Positions 16,232-23,529 of a stretch of DNA of 49,521 nt are shown piece after piece. Each line of letters opens with the position of its first letter. Position 1 is the stretch's first letter. The notes under the pieces were generated by a model that was given only the letters and a program-made list of their open reading frames with translations, was not told the DNA's origin and made no database searches. Source of the stretch: an uncultured Bacilli bacterium (GTDB taxonomy: Bacteria; Bacillota_I; Bacilli_A; RF39; UBA660); the NCBI GenBank assembly GCA_934096815.1, contig CAKOMY010000009.1, forward strand, positions 1 to 49,521, in the 5' to 3' direction. Both the position numbers and the translations under genes were made by a program.

Positions 16232-16662
16232 TAAGAATAATATGTATTGGAAAAATTAAAGAAAAATATCTTCTTGATTTAATAAATGATTATTTAACTA
16301 GAATAAATAAATATCATAAATTAGAAATAGTTGAATTAATTGATTCAAATAAAAAAGAAGAAGGAGATAGAATTTTAACAAAACTAAAAGATAAATCATT
16401 TAAAGTTGCCTTAACACTAGATGGTAAAAAATATACATCACCAGAATTCTCAAAATTTATAGATAAATCACTAATGAACTATGGTAACATTGATTTTATT
16501 ATAGGTGGATCGGATGGTTTAGCCGATAAAGTTTTAGAAAAAGCAGATTACAAAATATCATTTAGTGATTTAACATTTCCTCATGGTTTATTTAGAGGAA
16601 TTCTTTTAGAACAAATCTATCGTTCATTTAAAATAATTAATAATGAGACATATCACAAATAA
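16228..16662 (+). CDS. rlmH: 23S rRNA pseudouridine-1915 N3-methyltransferase RlmH
   Basis: A 144-residue SPOUT methyltransferase. ALTLDGKKYTSPEFSKFI, DFIIGGSDGL and the C-terminal FPHGLFRGILLEQIYRSFKI knot are diagnostic; it ends NNETYHK as the family does. It methylates m3-psi1915 in helix 69 and acts as a homodimer. The start overlaps the walJ stop (ATGA-type junction). The walJ-rlmH pairing is conserved in Bacilli. Confidence 0.96.
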   Translation: MIRIICIGKIKEKYLLDLINDYLTRINKYHKLEIVELIDSNKKEEGDRILTKLKDKSFKVALTLDGKKYTSPEFSKFIDKSLMNYGNIDFIIGGSDGLADKVLEKADYKISFSDLTFPHGLFRGILLEQIYRSFKIINNETYHK

Positions 16663-16674
16663 AAAGGAGTTAAA

Positions 16675-17100
16675 ATGGAAGATTTAATATATGTTGTATC
16701 AACCATATTTATTAAAGACGGTAAAGTATTAGTAAGCATGTCACAAAGAAGTGCTAAAAAAGGAAAATACACTTTAGTTGGTGGTGGAGTAGAAAAAGGC
16801 GAAACTTTTAAAGAAGCAGCCGTTAGAGAATGCATTGAAGAAATAGCAAATGGATTTACCATTGAAGAAAAAGATTTAAAAGAAGTTCTTTGCTTTAGAG
16901 AACCTGCCTTATCAGATCCGAGCCTAACTATTGAAATGCACATGATGCTATCATCTAAAGAAATAGATGTAGAACTACTACCTAATGAAGAAATTATAGA
17001 TTATAAATGGCATGGATTAAATGATGATGAAAGCGATTTATCAACTGCTATTACTGATCATTTTATCCCATATGCTAAAGAAAACAATTTATTATATTAA
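16675..17100 (+). CDS. NUDIX hydrolase
   Basis: The 141-residue protein contains a full Nudix box, GGVEKGETFKEAAVRECIEE, with the metal-binding REXXEE at its end. It begins with DLIYVVSTIFIKDGKVLVSM, the usual first strands. It would hydrolyse a nucleoside-diphosphate-linked compound; the substrate is not readable. AAAGGAG precedes the ATG. It is the last gene of the dnaB-to-rlmH run and is closed by a bidirectional terminator. Confidence 0.9.
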   Translation: MEDLIYVVSTIFIKDGKVLVSMSQRSAKKGKYTLVGGGVEKGETFKEAAVRECIEEIANGFTIEEKDLKEVLCFREPALSDPSLTIEMHMMLSSKEIDVELLPNEEIIDYKWHGLNDDESDLSTAITDHFIPYAKENNLLY

Positions 17101-17127
17101 AAATGAAGACTTTTGATCTTCATTTTT
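17101..17127. terminator. Bidirectional terminator between the NUDIX and lemA genes
   Basis: Nine-base-pair stem AAATGAAGA (17101-17109) with TCTTCATTT (17117-17125), T-rich on both strands, between convergent stops. Confidence 0.8.
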
Positions 17128-17130
17128 ATT

Positions 17131-17676
17131 TTATAATTTAAAATCTTTTAAATCTTCATCAAACATATCTTTTCCATCAAAAAATGCTCTTGTCTTAATA
17201 CCATGGCTAAAAGCTATCACATTAGATGGAAACTTTTTAGTATATTTATTTAATATATTAGTATATTTATTATAAAAACTTTTTGCTGCTTCTAACTTTT
17301 GATTAATTTCATTTAAGTCATTAAAATAATTATTAAACCTAATGTTACTTAGTAAATTATCATAATCACTATTTATTTTTACAATTAAATTATTATACAC
17401 ACTTAATTTTCTTTCTAAATCAAAACTAGATAAATTTTGTTTCTTTAATTTTAATATCTCATCAAAAGATTTTTCAGGAACATCAGTTTCTTCAATAATT
17501 ATATCTTTCATCATTAAAATAGTATCATATTTTTTTCTTAACAATTCATCAATTAATCCTTCTGCTTCATTAATCTTTAAAGTATATGCTTGCAAATTAT
17601 TGTATACTATAACATAAATTATTCCACATATTCCTCCGATTATTATTAAAAGTAAAATAATACTTACTGCATTCAT
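17131..17676 (-). CDS. LemA-family membrane protein
   Basis: The 181-residue protein has one N-terminal membrane helix (about 4-25) and a helical cytoplasmic or periplasmic domain. The C-terminal AAKSFYNKYTNILNKYTKKF followed by PSNVIAF matches the LemA signature. The usual INEAEGLIDELLRKKYD segment, equivalent to the IDVQLKRRHDLIPNL of relatives, is present. LemA function is poorly defined. AGGTGAT precedes the ATG. The gene stands alone, convergent with the NUDIX gene. Confidence 0.88.
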   Translation of the reverse strand: MNAVSIILLLIIIGGICGIIYVIVYNNLQAYTLKINEAEGLIDELLRKKYDTILMMKDIIIEETDVPEKSFDEILKLKKQNLSSFDLERKLSVYNNLIVKINSDYDNLLSNIRFNNYFNDLNEINQKLEAAKSFYNKYTNILNKYTKKFPSNVIAFSHGIKTRAFFDGKDMFDEDLKDFKL

Positions 17677-17736
17677 TTTATATCACCTATATTAAATTAT
17701 ACATTAAATTTATTAAAAATAAAACAATAAATATAG

Positions 17737-17742
17737 TATAAT
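17737..17742 (+). promoter_or_regulatory. -10 box of the metallo-hydrolase gene
   Basis: Perfect TATAAT. Transcription should begin near 17749, downstream of the in-frame ATG at 17744, which argues that translation starts at TTG 17768. The -35 is weak. Confidence 0.6.
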
Positions 17743-17767
17743 TATGATAGAAAGAGAGTTGATTAAT

Positions 17768-18280
17768 TTGAATATTAAAACATTAGTTGTAGGAAATTTA
17801 TTAGAAAATTGTTACATATTAAATATTGATAATGATTATTTAATTGTTGATCCTGGAGATGAAGCTAAAACGATATTAAATCATATTCATGGAAATTTAC
17901 TTGGAGTATTAATAACTCACTATCATAAAGATCACTATAGTGCCTTAAATGATATATTAAAATATAAAAATGTCCCAGTTTATGATTATAAAGATGCAGG
18001 TAAAGAAATAACAATATCAAAATTTAAATTTAAAGTGATTGCTTATCCTGGACATAAAGAAGATTTAGTTGGATTTTTATTTGATGACAAATTATTTAGT
18101 GGTGATTTTATTTTTAAAGGCACTATCGGAAGAACTGACTTGCCAGGTGGAAACTTTAAAGAAATGCAAGAAAGTATTAAAAAAATATTAGCATTTAAAG
18201 ATGAATTAGCAATATATCCAGGGCATGGCCAATCTACAAATCTAACAAATGAAAGAAAAAATTTAAATTCTTATTTATAG
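17768..18280 (+). CDS. Metallo-beta-lactamase-fold hydrolase, glyoxalase II-like (YqgX type)
   Basis: The 170-residue protein starts NIKTLVVGNLLENCYIL, as YqgX relatives do. It carries the metal motif THYHKDH, AYPGHKEDLVGFLF, LFSGDFIFKGTIGRTDLPGG and the late YPGHGQSTNLTNE. It probably hydrolyses a thioester such as S-lactoyl-thiol. TTG 17768 is preferred because ATG 17744 precedes the predicted transcript start and homology begins at the TTG. GAGAGTTGAT upstream is the likely ribosome binding site. Confidence 0.87.
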   Translation: MNIKTLVVGNLLENCYILNIDNDYLIVDPGDEAKTILNHIHGNLLGVLITHYHKDHYSALNDILKYKNVPVYDYKDAGKEITISKFKFKVIAYPGHKEDLVGFLFDDKLFSGDFIFKGTIGRTDLPGGNFKEMQESIKKILAFKDELAIYPGHGQSTNLTNERKNLNSYL

Positions 18281-18324
18281 ACTCATTGAAATTCACTGAC
18301 AAAAGTGACACTAATTTTTAGTGA

Positions 18325-18352
18325 TAAAAAAAGATAACCTAAAAAGTTATCT
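18325..18352 (-). terminator. Terminator of gerQ
   Basis: On the minus strand AGATAAC and GTTATCT form a seven-base-pair stem, with the gerQ stop codon in the loop region, followed by seven Us. Confidence 0.85.
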
Positions 18353-18698
18353 CCGAATAAGCATGACTATAATTTATTTTCTCATCAAACTCAACAAAAT
18401 TTAAATAAATAAGAAGAATTAAAGACCATTTTCCAGTTTTAGGATCACTCATAACAAGGTGATCTTTTCCTGCTTCCTCAATAATTCCTTCAAAAACTTT
18501 ATCACGCCATTCATTAGAATCCGGAAAAGAAAAATATGCCTTAGCTCTCTTACCTTTATTTAATCTTAAAATATTTTCAATATAACTTTGTTCGTCTTGA
18601 ACATTCCCATTTGCGCTTCCTCCAATTGGTGCTGTATTTAAATTATAATCATTTGGATATTTTGCACTAGGATAATAATTGCCGTTCATTCCATTCAT
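18339..18698 (-). CDS. gerQ: Spore coat/germination protein GerQ family
   Basis: A 119-residue protein. After a Tyr/Asn/Gly-rich N-terminus it reads EQSYIENILRLNKGKRAKAY, then GIIEEAGKDHLVMSDPKTGKW, LLIYLNFVEFDEKINY, matching GerQ closely. In Bacillus GerQ is an inner coat protein needed to position the lytic enzyme CwlJ and is cross-linked by the transglutaminase Tgl. The N-terminal lysine cluster used for cross-linking is mostly missing here (a single Lys before residue 40). AGGAGGAAT precedes the ATG. The gene stands alone and diverges from lysS. On the minus strand CATAGTATA near 18760 fits a mother-cell -10 (CATAnnnTA) but overlaps the lysS -10. Confidence 0.88.
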   Translation of the reverse strand: MNGMNGNYYPSAKYPNDYNLNTAPIGGSANGNVQDEQSYIENILRLNKGKRAKAYFSFPDSNEWRDKVFEGIIEEAGKDHLVMSDPKTGKWSLILLIYLNFVEFDEKINYSHAYSEITF

Positions 18699-18730
18699 GA
18701 TATTCCTCCTAAATTAAGATTATTCTTTTA

Positions 18731-18759
18731 TTGCATTTTTATTACTTTTTAAGTATACT
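18731..18759 (+). promoter_or_regulatory. Sigma-A promoter of lysS
   Basis: TTGCAT at 18731-18736 and TATACT at 18754-18759 with a 17-base spacer. Confidence 0.75.
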
Positions 18760-18782
18760 ATGAAAGAAAGAAGTGATTAAAT

Positions 18783-20279
18783 ATGCGTAATTTAACTGAT
18801 CAAGAAATAGTAAGAAGAGAAAAAGCAGCTAAAATTAAAGAATTAGGTATTGATCCATTTGGTTCAAGATATGATCGTACTGCTTACTCAGAAGATTTAA
18901 AAGAAAAATATAAAGATATTCCTCATGATGACTTTGAAAACATTAATGATTGTTATAAAGTAGCCGGAAGAATAATGTTCATTCGTAAAATGGGTAAAGC
19001 ATCATTCTTTACAATTCAAGATAAAAAAGGAAAAATTCAAATTTATATTTCTATTAATGATGTTGGCGAAGAAACATATAATTTATTTAAATCAGCAGAC
19101 ATTGGTGATATAGTAGGAGTTTATGGCAAAGTAATGAAAACTAAAACTGGCGAGCTAACCTTAAAATGTTTAGAATATACTCATTTAGTTAAGTCTTTAC
19201 GTCCATTACCTGAAAAATTCCATGGATTAACTGATGTAGAAGAAAGATACAGAAGACGTTATGTAGATTTAATAATGAATGAAGATTCTAAAAAAGTCGC
19301 ATTTATGCGTCCTAAAATTATTAGATGTATACAAAATTTCTTAGATAATAAAGGCTTTGTTGAAGTAGAAACACCTATTTTAACAACTCTATTAACAGGT
19401 GCATCTGCAAGACCATTTGTAACTCATCATAATACTCAAGATTTAGATATGTACTTACGTATTGCCCTAGAATTAAATTTAAAAAGATTACTAGTCGGTG
19501 GTATGGAAAAAGTATATGAAATAGGTAGAACATTCAGAAACGAAGGTATGGATCCTCAACATAATCCAGAATTTACTATGATGGAAGTTTATGAAGCATA
19601 CTCTAACCTAGAGGGAATGATGGATTTAACAGAAGAAATGTATCAAACTATTGCCGAAAAAGTCTGCGGGAAAACTACTTTCCATTATCTAGGACATGAT
19701 GTTGATTTATCTGGCAAATGGAAAAGAATAAGTATGGTTGATGCTATTAAAGAAAAAACTGGAATTGACTTTAAACAAGAGATGACAGTTGAAGATGCCC
19801 TAAAACTTGCTAAAGAACATGATATTGAAGTAGCAGACCATGAACATACTGTTGGACATATAATTAATTTATTCTTTGAAAAGTATGTTGAAGAAACATT
19901 AATTGAACCAACATTCTTATATGGCCATCCAGTTGAAATTTCACCACTTACTAAGAAAAATCCTGAAGATCCAAGATTTACTGATCGTTTTGAATTATTT
20001 ATTTCCGGACATGAATGCGCAAATGCATATACAGAGCTTAATGACCCAATCGATCAATTAGAAAGATTTGAGGAACAATTAAAAGAAAAAGAATTAGGTA
20101 ATGATGAAGCTAATGACATCGACTATGATTTTATTGAAGCCCTAGAATATGGAATGCCGCCAGCTGGTGGCATTGGTTATGGCATTGATAGAATGATAAT
20201 GTTATTTACAGAACAAGAATCAATTAGAGATGTATTATTATTCCCAACAATGAAACCAATTCAAAATGATAATAAATAA
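18783..20279 (+). CDS. lysS: Lysyl-tRNA synthetase, class II
   Basis: The 498-residue enzyme has an N-terminal OB-fold anticodon domain (VAGRIMFIRKMGKASFFTIQD). The class II core follows: motif 2 as GRTFRNEGMDPQHNPEFTMM and motif 3 as GGIGYGIDRMIMLF, with ALEYGMPPAGG before it. The length is normal. The ATG is preceded by GAAGTGAT and a good promoter. It is monocistronic, closed by a terminator at 20286. Confidence 0.98.
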   Translation: MRNLTDQEIVRREKAAKIKELGIDPFGSRYDRTAYSEDLKEKYKDIPHDDFENINDCYKVAGRIMFIRKMGKASFFTIQDKKGKIQIYISINDVGEETYNLFKSADIGDIVGVYGKVMKTKTGELTLKCLEYTHLVKSLRPLPEKFHGLTDVEERYRRRYVDLIMNEDSKKVAFMRPKIIRCIQNFLDNKGFVEVETPILTTLLTGASARPFVTHHNTQDLDMYLRIALELNLKRLLVGGMEKVYEIGRTFRNEGMDPQHNPEFTMMEVYEAYSNLEGMMDLTEEMYQTIAEKVCGKTTFHYLGHDVDLSGKWKRISMVDAIKEKTGIDFKQEMTVEDALKLAKEHDIEVADHEHTVGHIINLFFEKYVEETLIEPTFLYGHPVEISPLTKKNPEDPRFTDRFELFISGHECANAYTELNDPIDQLERFEEQLKEKELGNDEANDIDYDFIEALEYGMPPAGGIGYGIDRMIMLFTEQESIRDVLLFPTMKPIQNDNK

Positions 20280-20285
20280 AAAATT

Positions 20286-20311
20286 GAGCAAAATATAATG
20301 TTTGCTCTTTT
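20286..20311 (+). terminator. Terminator of lysS
   Basis: Stem GAGCAAA (20286-20292) with TTTGCTC (20301-20307) followed by Ts. Confidence 0.8.
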
Positions 20312-20380
20312 AAATTTGTCCTAAAATTAAGGATAAAATGTTATAAAATAGCAAAAAATCATTTATATTCTAGTCAATCA

Positions 20381-20389
20381 TGATATAAT
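20381..20389 (+). promoter_or_regulatory. Extended -10 promoter of the YfcC-like gene
   Basis: TG, one base, then TATAAT at 20384-20389; no strong -35 at 17 bases. Confidence 0.6.
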
Positions 20390-20411
20390 TATTATTAGGA
20401 GGAGGTTAAAA

Positions 20412-21809
20412 ATGAAGAAAGATGTAAAAAAATTTGATTTAGTTAAAGTATCAGGAATTATGGTATTATTAACAGTTTTGTTAACATGGATTATCCCTCA
20501 AGGATCATTTTCTGGAACAGCAATATCTGTAACTGAAATAACACGTATTGGTTTGTTTGATTTCTTCACATATGGATTTCTTGGAATGTACTATTTTACA
20601 GTACTAGTAACATTTATATTCGTATTAGGTGGATTTTATCAAGTATTATCAAAAATAGGTGGATACCAAGTTCTAATTACTAAACTAGCAAAAAAATTTA
20701 AAAAGAAAGAAATATTATTTACCTTAATAGTATCATTCATCTTTACTGCTTTAAGTGCTGTAACAAATGAATATATCTTATTATTAGTAGCAGTTCCTTT
20801 TGTTATTTCTATAATGAAAGAAATGAAACTTGATAAGATGACATCATTTTGTACAACAGTTGGTTCTATCTTAGTTGGAACCGTAGGTTCAATGTATAGT
20901 ACCAAAATAGTTGGTATGAATGTTAACTATTTAGGTCTTGAATTTAATACACTATGGTATATTAAGTTAATTATTTTATTACTTGCGTTTATTATATTCA
21001 ATGTATTTAATATTTTACACCTAAGAAAAGCACTTAAGAATAAAGAAGCAGAACCAGTTGAAGATTTATTTATCTCAGCTGATGTAACTAAGAAGAAAAC
21101 TGTATGGCCTGTTGCTATATTATTAGTTTTATTCGCTGTTATTTCAATAATGGCATACCTACCATGGAATAACGTATTTGGAATAAAATGGTTTGAAACT
21201 GCTTTAAAGAGTATTCAAGAATTTAAATTATTTGATTCAACAATCTTTTCTTATATCTTAGGTAGTGCAACTGCATTTGGTAGTTGGGATATTTTTGGAA
21301 TTCAAGGTTTAATGATAATTACTACATTATTATTAAAATGGATTTACAAATTAAGTCTTGATGATTATTTAGAATCATTTGGCGAAGGATTTAAAAAATC
21401 AGGTAAATTAGTAATATTATTATTACTTTCATACTTAGTATTAGAATTCTCAGTAATGTATCCTGTTATTCCAACAATTGTAGATTGGTTTATTCATTTA
21501 AGTGATAAATTTAATGTTGTATTAGCAGCTGTTGCTGGATTATTTACATCATTATTTACTGTTGAATATCAATATACAGTAAGTTTAATTGGAACATTCT
21601 TAAAATCTACATTTGCTGATAACGCAAATCAAATTGCCATTATATTACAAACAACATTTGGTTTAGCAACATTAATAGCACCATCATCTGCCATTCTTTT
21701 AATGGGACTATCATATTGTGATATTAAATTTAAAGATTGGATTAAATATATTTGGAAATTTGTTCTAATTATGTTTATCATATTAATAGTAATAATGCTA
21801 TTTATCTAA
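20412..21809 (+). CDS. YfcC/DcuC-superfamily membrane transporter
   Basis: A 465-residue polytopic membrane protein with about 11-12 hydrophobic helices and few charges outside the loops. The first helix ends in LTWIIPQGSF, and FTALSAVTNEYILLLVAVPFVI plus the later LVLEFSVMYPVIPTI fit the YfcC branch of the DcuC/AbgT-like ion transporter group. YfcC proteins are proposed amino-acid or carboxylate carriers; the substrate cannot be told. AGGAGGAGG precedes the ATG. The gene is monocistronic between two terminators. Confidence 0.82.
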   Translation: MKKDVKKFDLVKVSGIMVLLTVLLTWIIPQGSFSGTAISVTEITRIGLFDFFTYGFLGMYYFTVLVTFIFVLGGFYQVLSKIGGYQVLITKLAKKFKKKEILFTLIVSFIFTALSAVTNEYILLLVAVPFVISIMKEMKLDKMTSFCTTVGSILVGTVGSMYSTKIVGMNVNYLGLEFNTLWYIKLIILLLAFIIFNVFNILHLRKALKNKEAEPVEDLFISADVTKKKTVWPVAILLVLFAVISIMAYLPWNNVFGIKWFETALKSIQEFKLFDSTIFSYILGSATAFGSWDIFGIQGLMIITTLLLKWIYKLSLDDYLESFGEGFKKSGKLVILLLLSYLVLEFSVMYPVIPTIVDWFIHLSDKFNVVLAAVAGLFTSLFTVEYQYTVSLIGTFLKSTFADNANQIAIILQTTFGLATLIAPSSAILLMGLSYCDIKFKDWIKYIWKFVLIMFIILIVIMLFI

Positions 21810-21836
21810 AATGGTTCTTGTAACCATTTTTTTTTT
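21808..21836 (+). terminator. Terminator of the YfcC-like gene
   Basis: Nine-base-pair stem AAAATGGTT (21808-21816) with AACCATTTT (21822-21830), then six further Ts. Confidence 0.9.
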
Positions 21837-21874
21837 GCTATTTTTGTAATATAATAATTACAGGTGATAAAAAA

Positions 21875-22270
21875 ATGATATATAGTAAAGATAAAGATTT
21901 TAAGTATGTTATACTTGAATATACCTTAACATTATTAATAAACTCAATTGTGTTAATATTAGCATCAAAAATATTTAAAGGATTTTATATCAAATCATTT
22001 GGATATGCAATTATAACATCTCTAGTAATAAGTTTGTTAAGTTCAACTGTAAAACCATTTTTAAAATTAGTGTTTTTACCAGTAACAATTGTTACTACCG
22101 GAATATTTTATCCATTTATAAATGTAATAATATTAAAATTAGCTAGTTTAATTATGGGTGATGCATTTATTGTTCAAGGATGGATATTACCATTTTTTAT
22201 AGCAATATTTATATCTGCAATAACCTTAATATTAGATAAAGTAATAACTAAAAATGTAATAGGAGATTAA
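21875..22270 (+). CDS. YvlD-like four-helix membrane protein (phage holin 4 superfamily)
   Basis: The 131-residue protein has four hydrophobic helices, with SSTVKPFLKLVFLPVTIVTTGIFYPF in the middle (shown here as two parts: SSTVKPFLKLVFLPVTI and VTTGIFYPF), characteristic of the YvlD family. It is named after holins but its function is unknown. It is followed four bases later by lgt. In Bacillus the order is yvlD-hprK-lgt, so hprK is missing from this junction. AGGTGAT precedes the ATG. Confidence 0.85.
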   Translation: MIYSKDKDFKYVILEYTLTLLINSIVLILASKIFKGFYIKSFGYAIITSLVISLLSSTVKPFLKLVFLPVTIVTTGIFYPFINVIILKLASLIMGDAFIVQGWILPFFIAIFISAITLILDKVITKNVIGD

Positions 22271-22273
22271 ATT

Positions 22274-23089
22274 ATGAGTCCAATAATAGTAAGTATAGGT
22301 TCCTTCGAAATAAGATGGTATTCAGTTTTAATGCTAGTTGCCATTTTCATAGTATTATTTCTAGTAAAAAAAGAAGCTTATAGATTAAATTTAAAATATG
22401 ATTTTATTTTTAATATGTGTTTTTGGGCTATTATAATAGGATATATATGCGCAAGACTATATTATGTTTTATTTAATTTAGATTATTATGGAGTTCATCC
22501 AGAAGAAATATTTATGGTATGGAAGGGTGGCTTAGCAATTCATGGTGGTTTAATTGGTGGACTATTAACAATGCTTTTCTATTGCAATAAATATAAAACT
22601 AGATTAATTAGATATCTAGATGTAATATGTGTACCATTATTATTGGGCCAAGCAATAGGTAGATGGGGTAATTTCTTTAATCAAGAAGCCCATGGTGCTG
22701 CAACAACTTTTGACCATTTAAAAAGTTTACATATTCCAAGATTTATAATTGATAACATGAAAATAGATGGTATTTATTACACACCAACGTTCTTATATGA
22801 ATCAATTGCTTGTTTAACTTTGTTTATTGTTTTTCTATTTATAAGAAGATATAAATTTAGAAAAGTAGGAACAATGACAGCCCTTTATTTAATAGGATAT
22901 GGTATAATTAGATTCTTTATAGAAATAAGTAGAACAGATGCCTTATTAATTATGGGATTAAAAATAGCTCAAATAGTTTCTATCATAATGATAATTATTG
23001 GAATAATAATTCTTTGCAAAAATAAAAGGAAGAGTCGATTTGAAGATTTATATAATGACACAAATAATGTGGATAATTTAAGATTTTAA
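22274..23089 (+). CDS. lgt: Prolipoprotein diacylglyceryl transferase
   Basis: Lgt transfers diacylglycerol from phosphatidylglycerol to the lipobox Cys of prolipoproteins at the membrane. The 271-residue protein has several membrane helices, the GGLAIHGGLIGG motif, the signature GQAIGRWGNFFNQEAHG with the essential Arg and Asn, and the late YGIIRFFIEISRTD segment. Length and order are normal. It is translationally close to yvlD and is followed by a 427-base gap. Confidence 0.95.
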   Translation: MSPIIVSIGSFEIRWYSVLMLVAIFIVLFLVKKEAYRLNLKYDFIFNMCFWAIIIGYICARLYYVLFNLDYYGVHPEEIFMVWKGGLAIHGGLIGGLLTMLFYCNKYKTRLIRYLDVICVPLLLGQAIGRWGNFFNQEAHGAATTFDHLKSLHIPRFIIDNMKIDGIYYTPTFLYESIACLTLFIVFLFIRRYKFRKVGTMTALYLIGYGIIRFFIEISRTDALLIMGLKIAQIVSIIMIIIGIIILCKNKRKSRFEDLYNDTNNVDNLRF

Positions 23090-23134
23090 TAAATAAATTA
23101 AATTAAATTTATTCATATATTGTTAAAATTACAC

Positions 23135-23163
23135 TTGTACAAATTATTAAAATTTGATAGTAT
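23135..23163 (+). promoter_or_regulatory. Predicted promoter of the plus-strand antitoxin-like RNA
   Basis: TTGTAC at 23135-23140 and TAGTAT at 23158-23163 with a 17-base spacer. Predicted transcription begins near 23170, inside a hairpin of ATGTAAGT-type arms (GTAAGT and ACTTAC). Confidence 0.55.
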
Positions 23164-23191
23164 GAATATGTAAGTAAGACTTACATAAAAT

Positions 23192-23226
23192 AAAAAAAGG
23201 AACACTTAATTTTGAGTTGTTAAGTG
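23192..23226 (-). terminator. Terminator of the toxin-like mRNA
   Basis: On the minus strand CACTTAA (23226-23220) pairs with TTAAGTG (23209-23203). TTCC and then a seven-U run (23198-23192) follow. Confidence 0.6.
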
Positions 23227-23233
23227 ATTACCT
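23197..23233. repeat. Fold-back repeat, 3' arm
   Basis: AAGGAACACTTAATT (23197-23211) and GTGATTACCT (23224-23233). These recur inverted at 23419-23433 (one transition) and 23403-23412 (exact), so the two ends of the minus-strand mRNA are complementary over 15 and 10 bases. Confidence 0.8.
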
Positions 23234-23276
23234 TAGATAAAGGATATGTCACCAAAACCCCTTGTTTATGGTGATT

Positions 23277-23372
23277 TTATTTTATTATATTCATTTTAAT
23301 AATGATAAATAATAAAATAAAAATAATTATAAATAAATTAAATATTATAAAATATAATAATTTTTTATTCAC
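23277..23372 (-). CDS. Candidate type I toxin, 31-residue hydrophobic peptide
   Basis: GTG 23372 opens a frame of 31 residues that begins with Asn-Lys-Lys, continues with about 22 residues nearly all Leu, Ile or Phe (one membrane helix) and ends KMNIIK. AGAAAGAGGTGG (23389-23378 on the minus strand) is an unusually complete Shine-Dalgarno, five bases from the GTG, which argues that this short frame is translated. Promoter TTGTTT-17-TATTCT places the 5' end at about 23434. ACCTCT at 23406-23401 can pair with the AGAGGT of the Shine-Dalgarno, so translation may be masked. AT-rich DNA can encode such peptides by chance; the surrounding signals are what support it. Confidence 0.55.
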   Translation of the reverse strand: MNKKLLYFIIFNLFIIIFILLFIIIKMNIIK

Positions 23373-23402
23373 ATTAACCACCTCTTTCTATTACTAGAGT
23401 AG

Positions 23403-23433
23403 AGGTAATCACCTAAACAATTAAATGTTCCTT
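23403..23433. repeat. Fold-back repeat, 5' arm
   Basis: AGGTAATCAC (23403-23412) and AATTAAATGTTCCTT (23419-23433) are the inverted copies of 23224-23233 and 23197-23211. The arm lies exactly at the predicted 5' end of the toxin-like mRNA. Confidence 0.8.
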
Positions 23434-23440
23434 AAGTAAT

Positions 23441-23469
23441 AGAATACCAAATAACTAAATGATAAACAA
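23441..23469 (-). promoter_or_regulatory. Predicted promoter of the toxin-like mRNA
   Basis: On the minus strand TTGTTT (23469-23464) and TATTCT (23446-23441) with a 17-base spacer; the transcript should begin near 23434. Confidence 0.55.
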
Positions 23470-23503
23470 GTAAAACGTTACGAAAATTCATATAATTTTT
23501 ATT

Positions 23504-23529
23504 AAAAAAACAAGGTCTAATCCTTGTTT
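23504..23529 (-). terminator. Terminator of the SNF2 gene
   Basis: On the minus strand AAACAAGG (23529-23522) pairs with CCTTGTTT (23515-23508), followed by Us. It overlaps the end of the coding region. Confidence 0.8.

Larger units (their letters stand above)
23170..23286 (+). ncRNA. Candidate antisense antitoxin RNA of a type I toxin-antitoxin locus
   Basis: A predicted RNA of about 117 bases runs from the promoter at 23135 to a terminator: stem TCACCA (23249-23254) with TGGTGA (23269-23274), followed by TTTTATTTTATT. It has no useful open frame. It is complementary to the 3' part of the convergent minus-strand mRNA, including its stop codon and terminator stem. This is the layout of the txpA/ratA and bsrG/SR4 pairs, where an antisense RNA overlaps the toxin mRNA 3' end. 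Both transcript ends are predictions from promoter and terminator motifs. Confidence 0.5.

Noticed and set aside
21875..22270. Phage holin and hence a prophage remnant
   Set aside because: The protein belongs to the chromosomal YvlD family next to lgt; no other phage gene is nearby.
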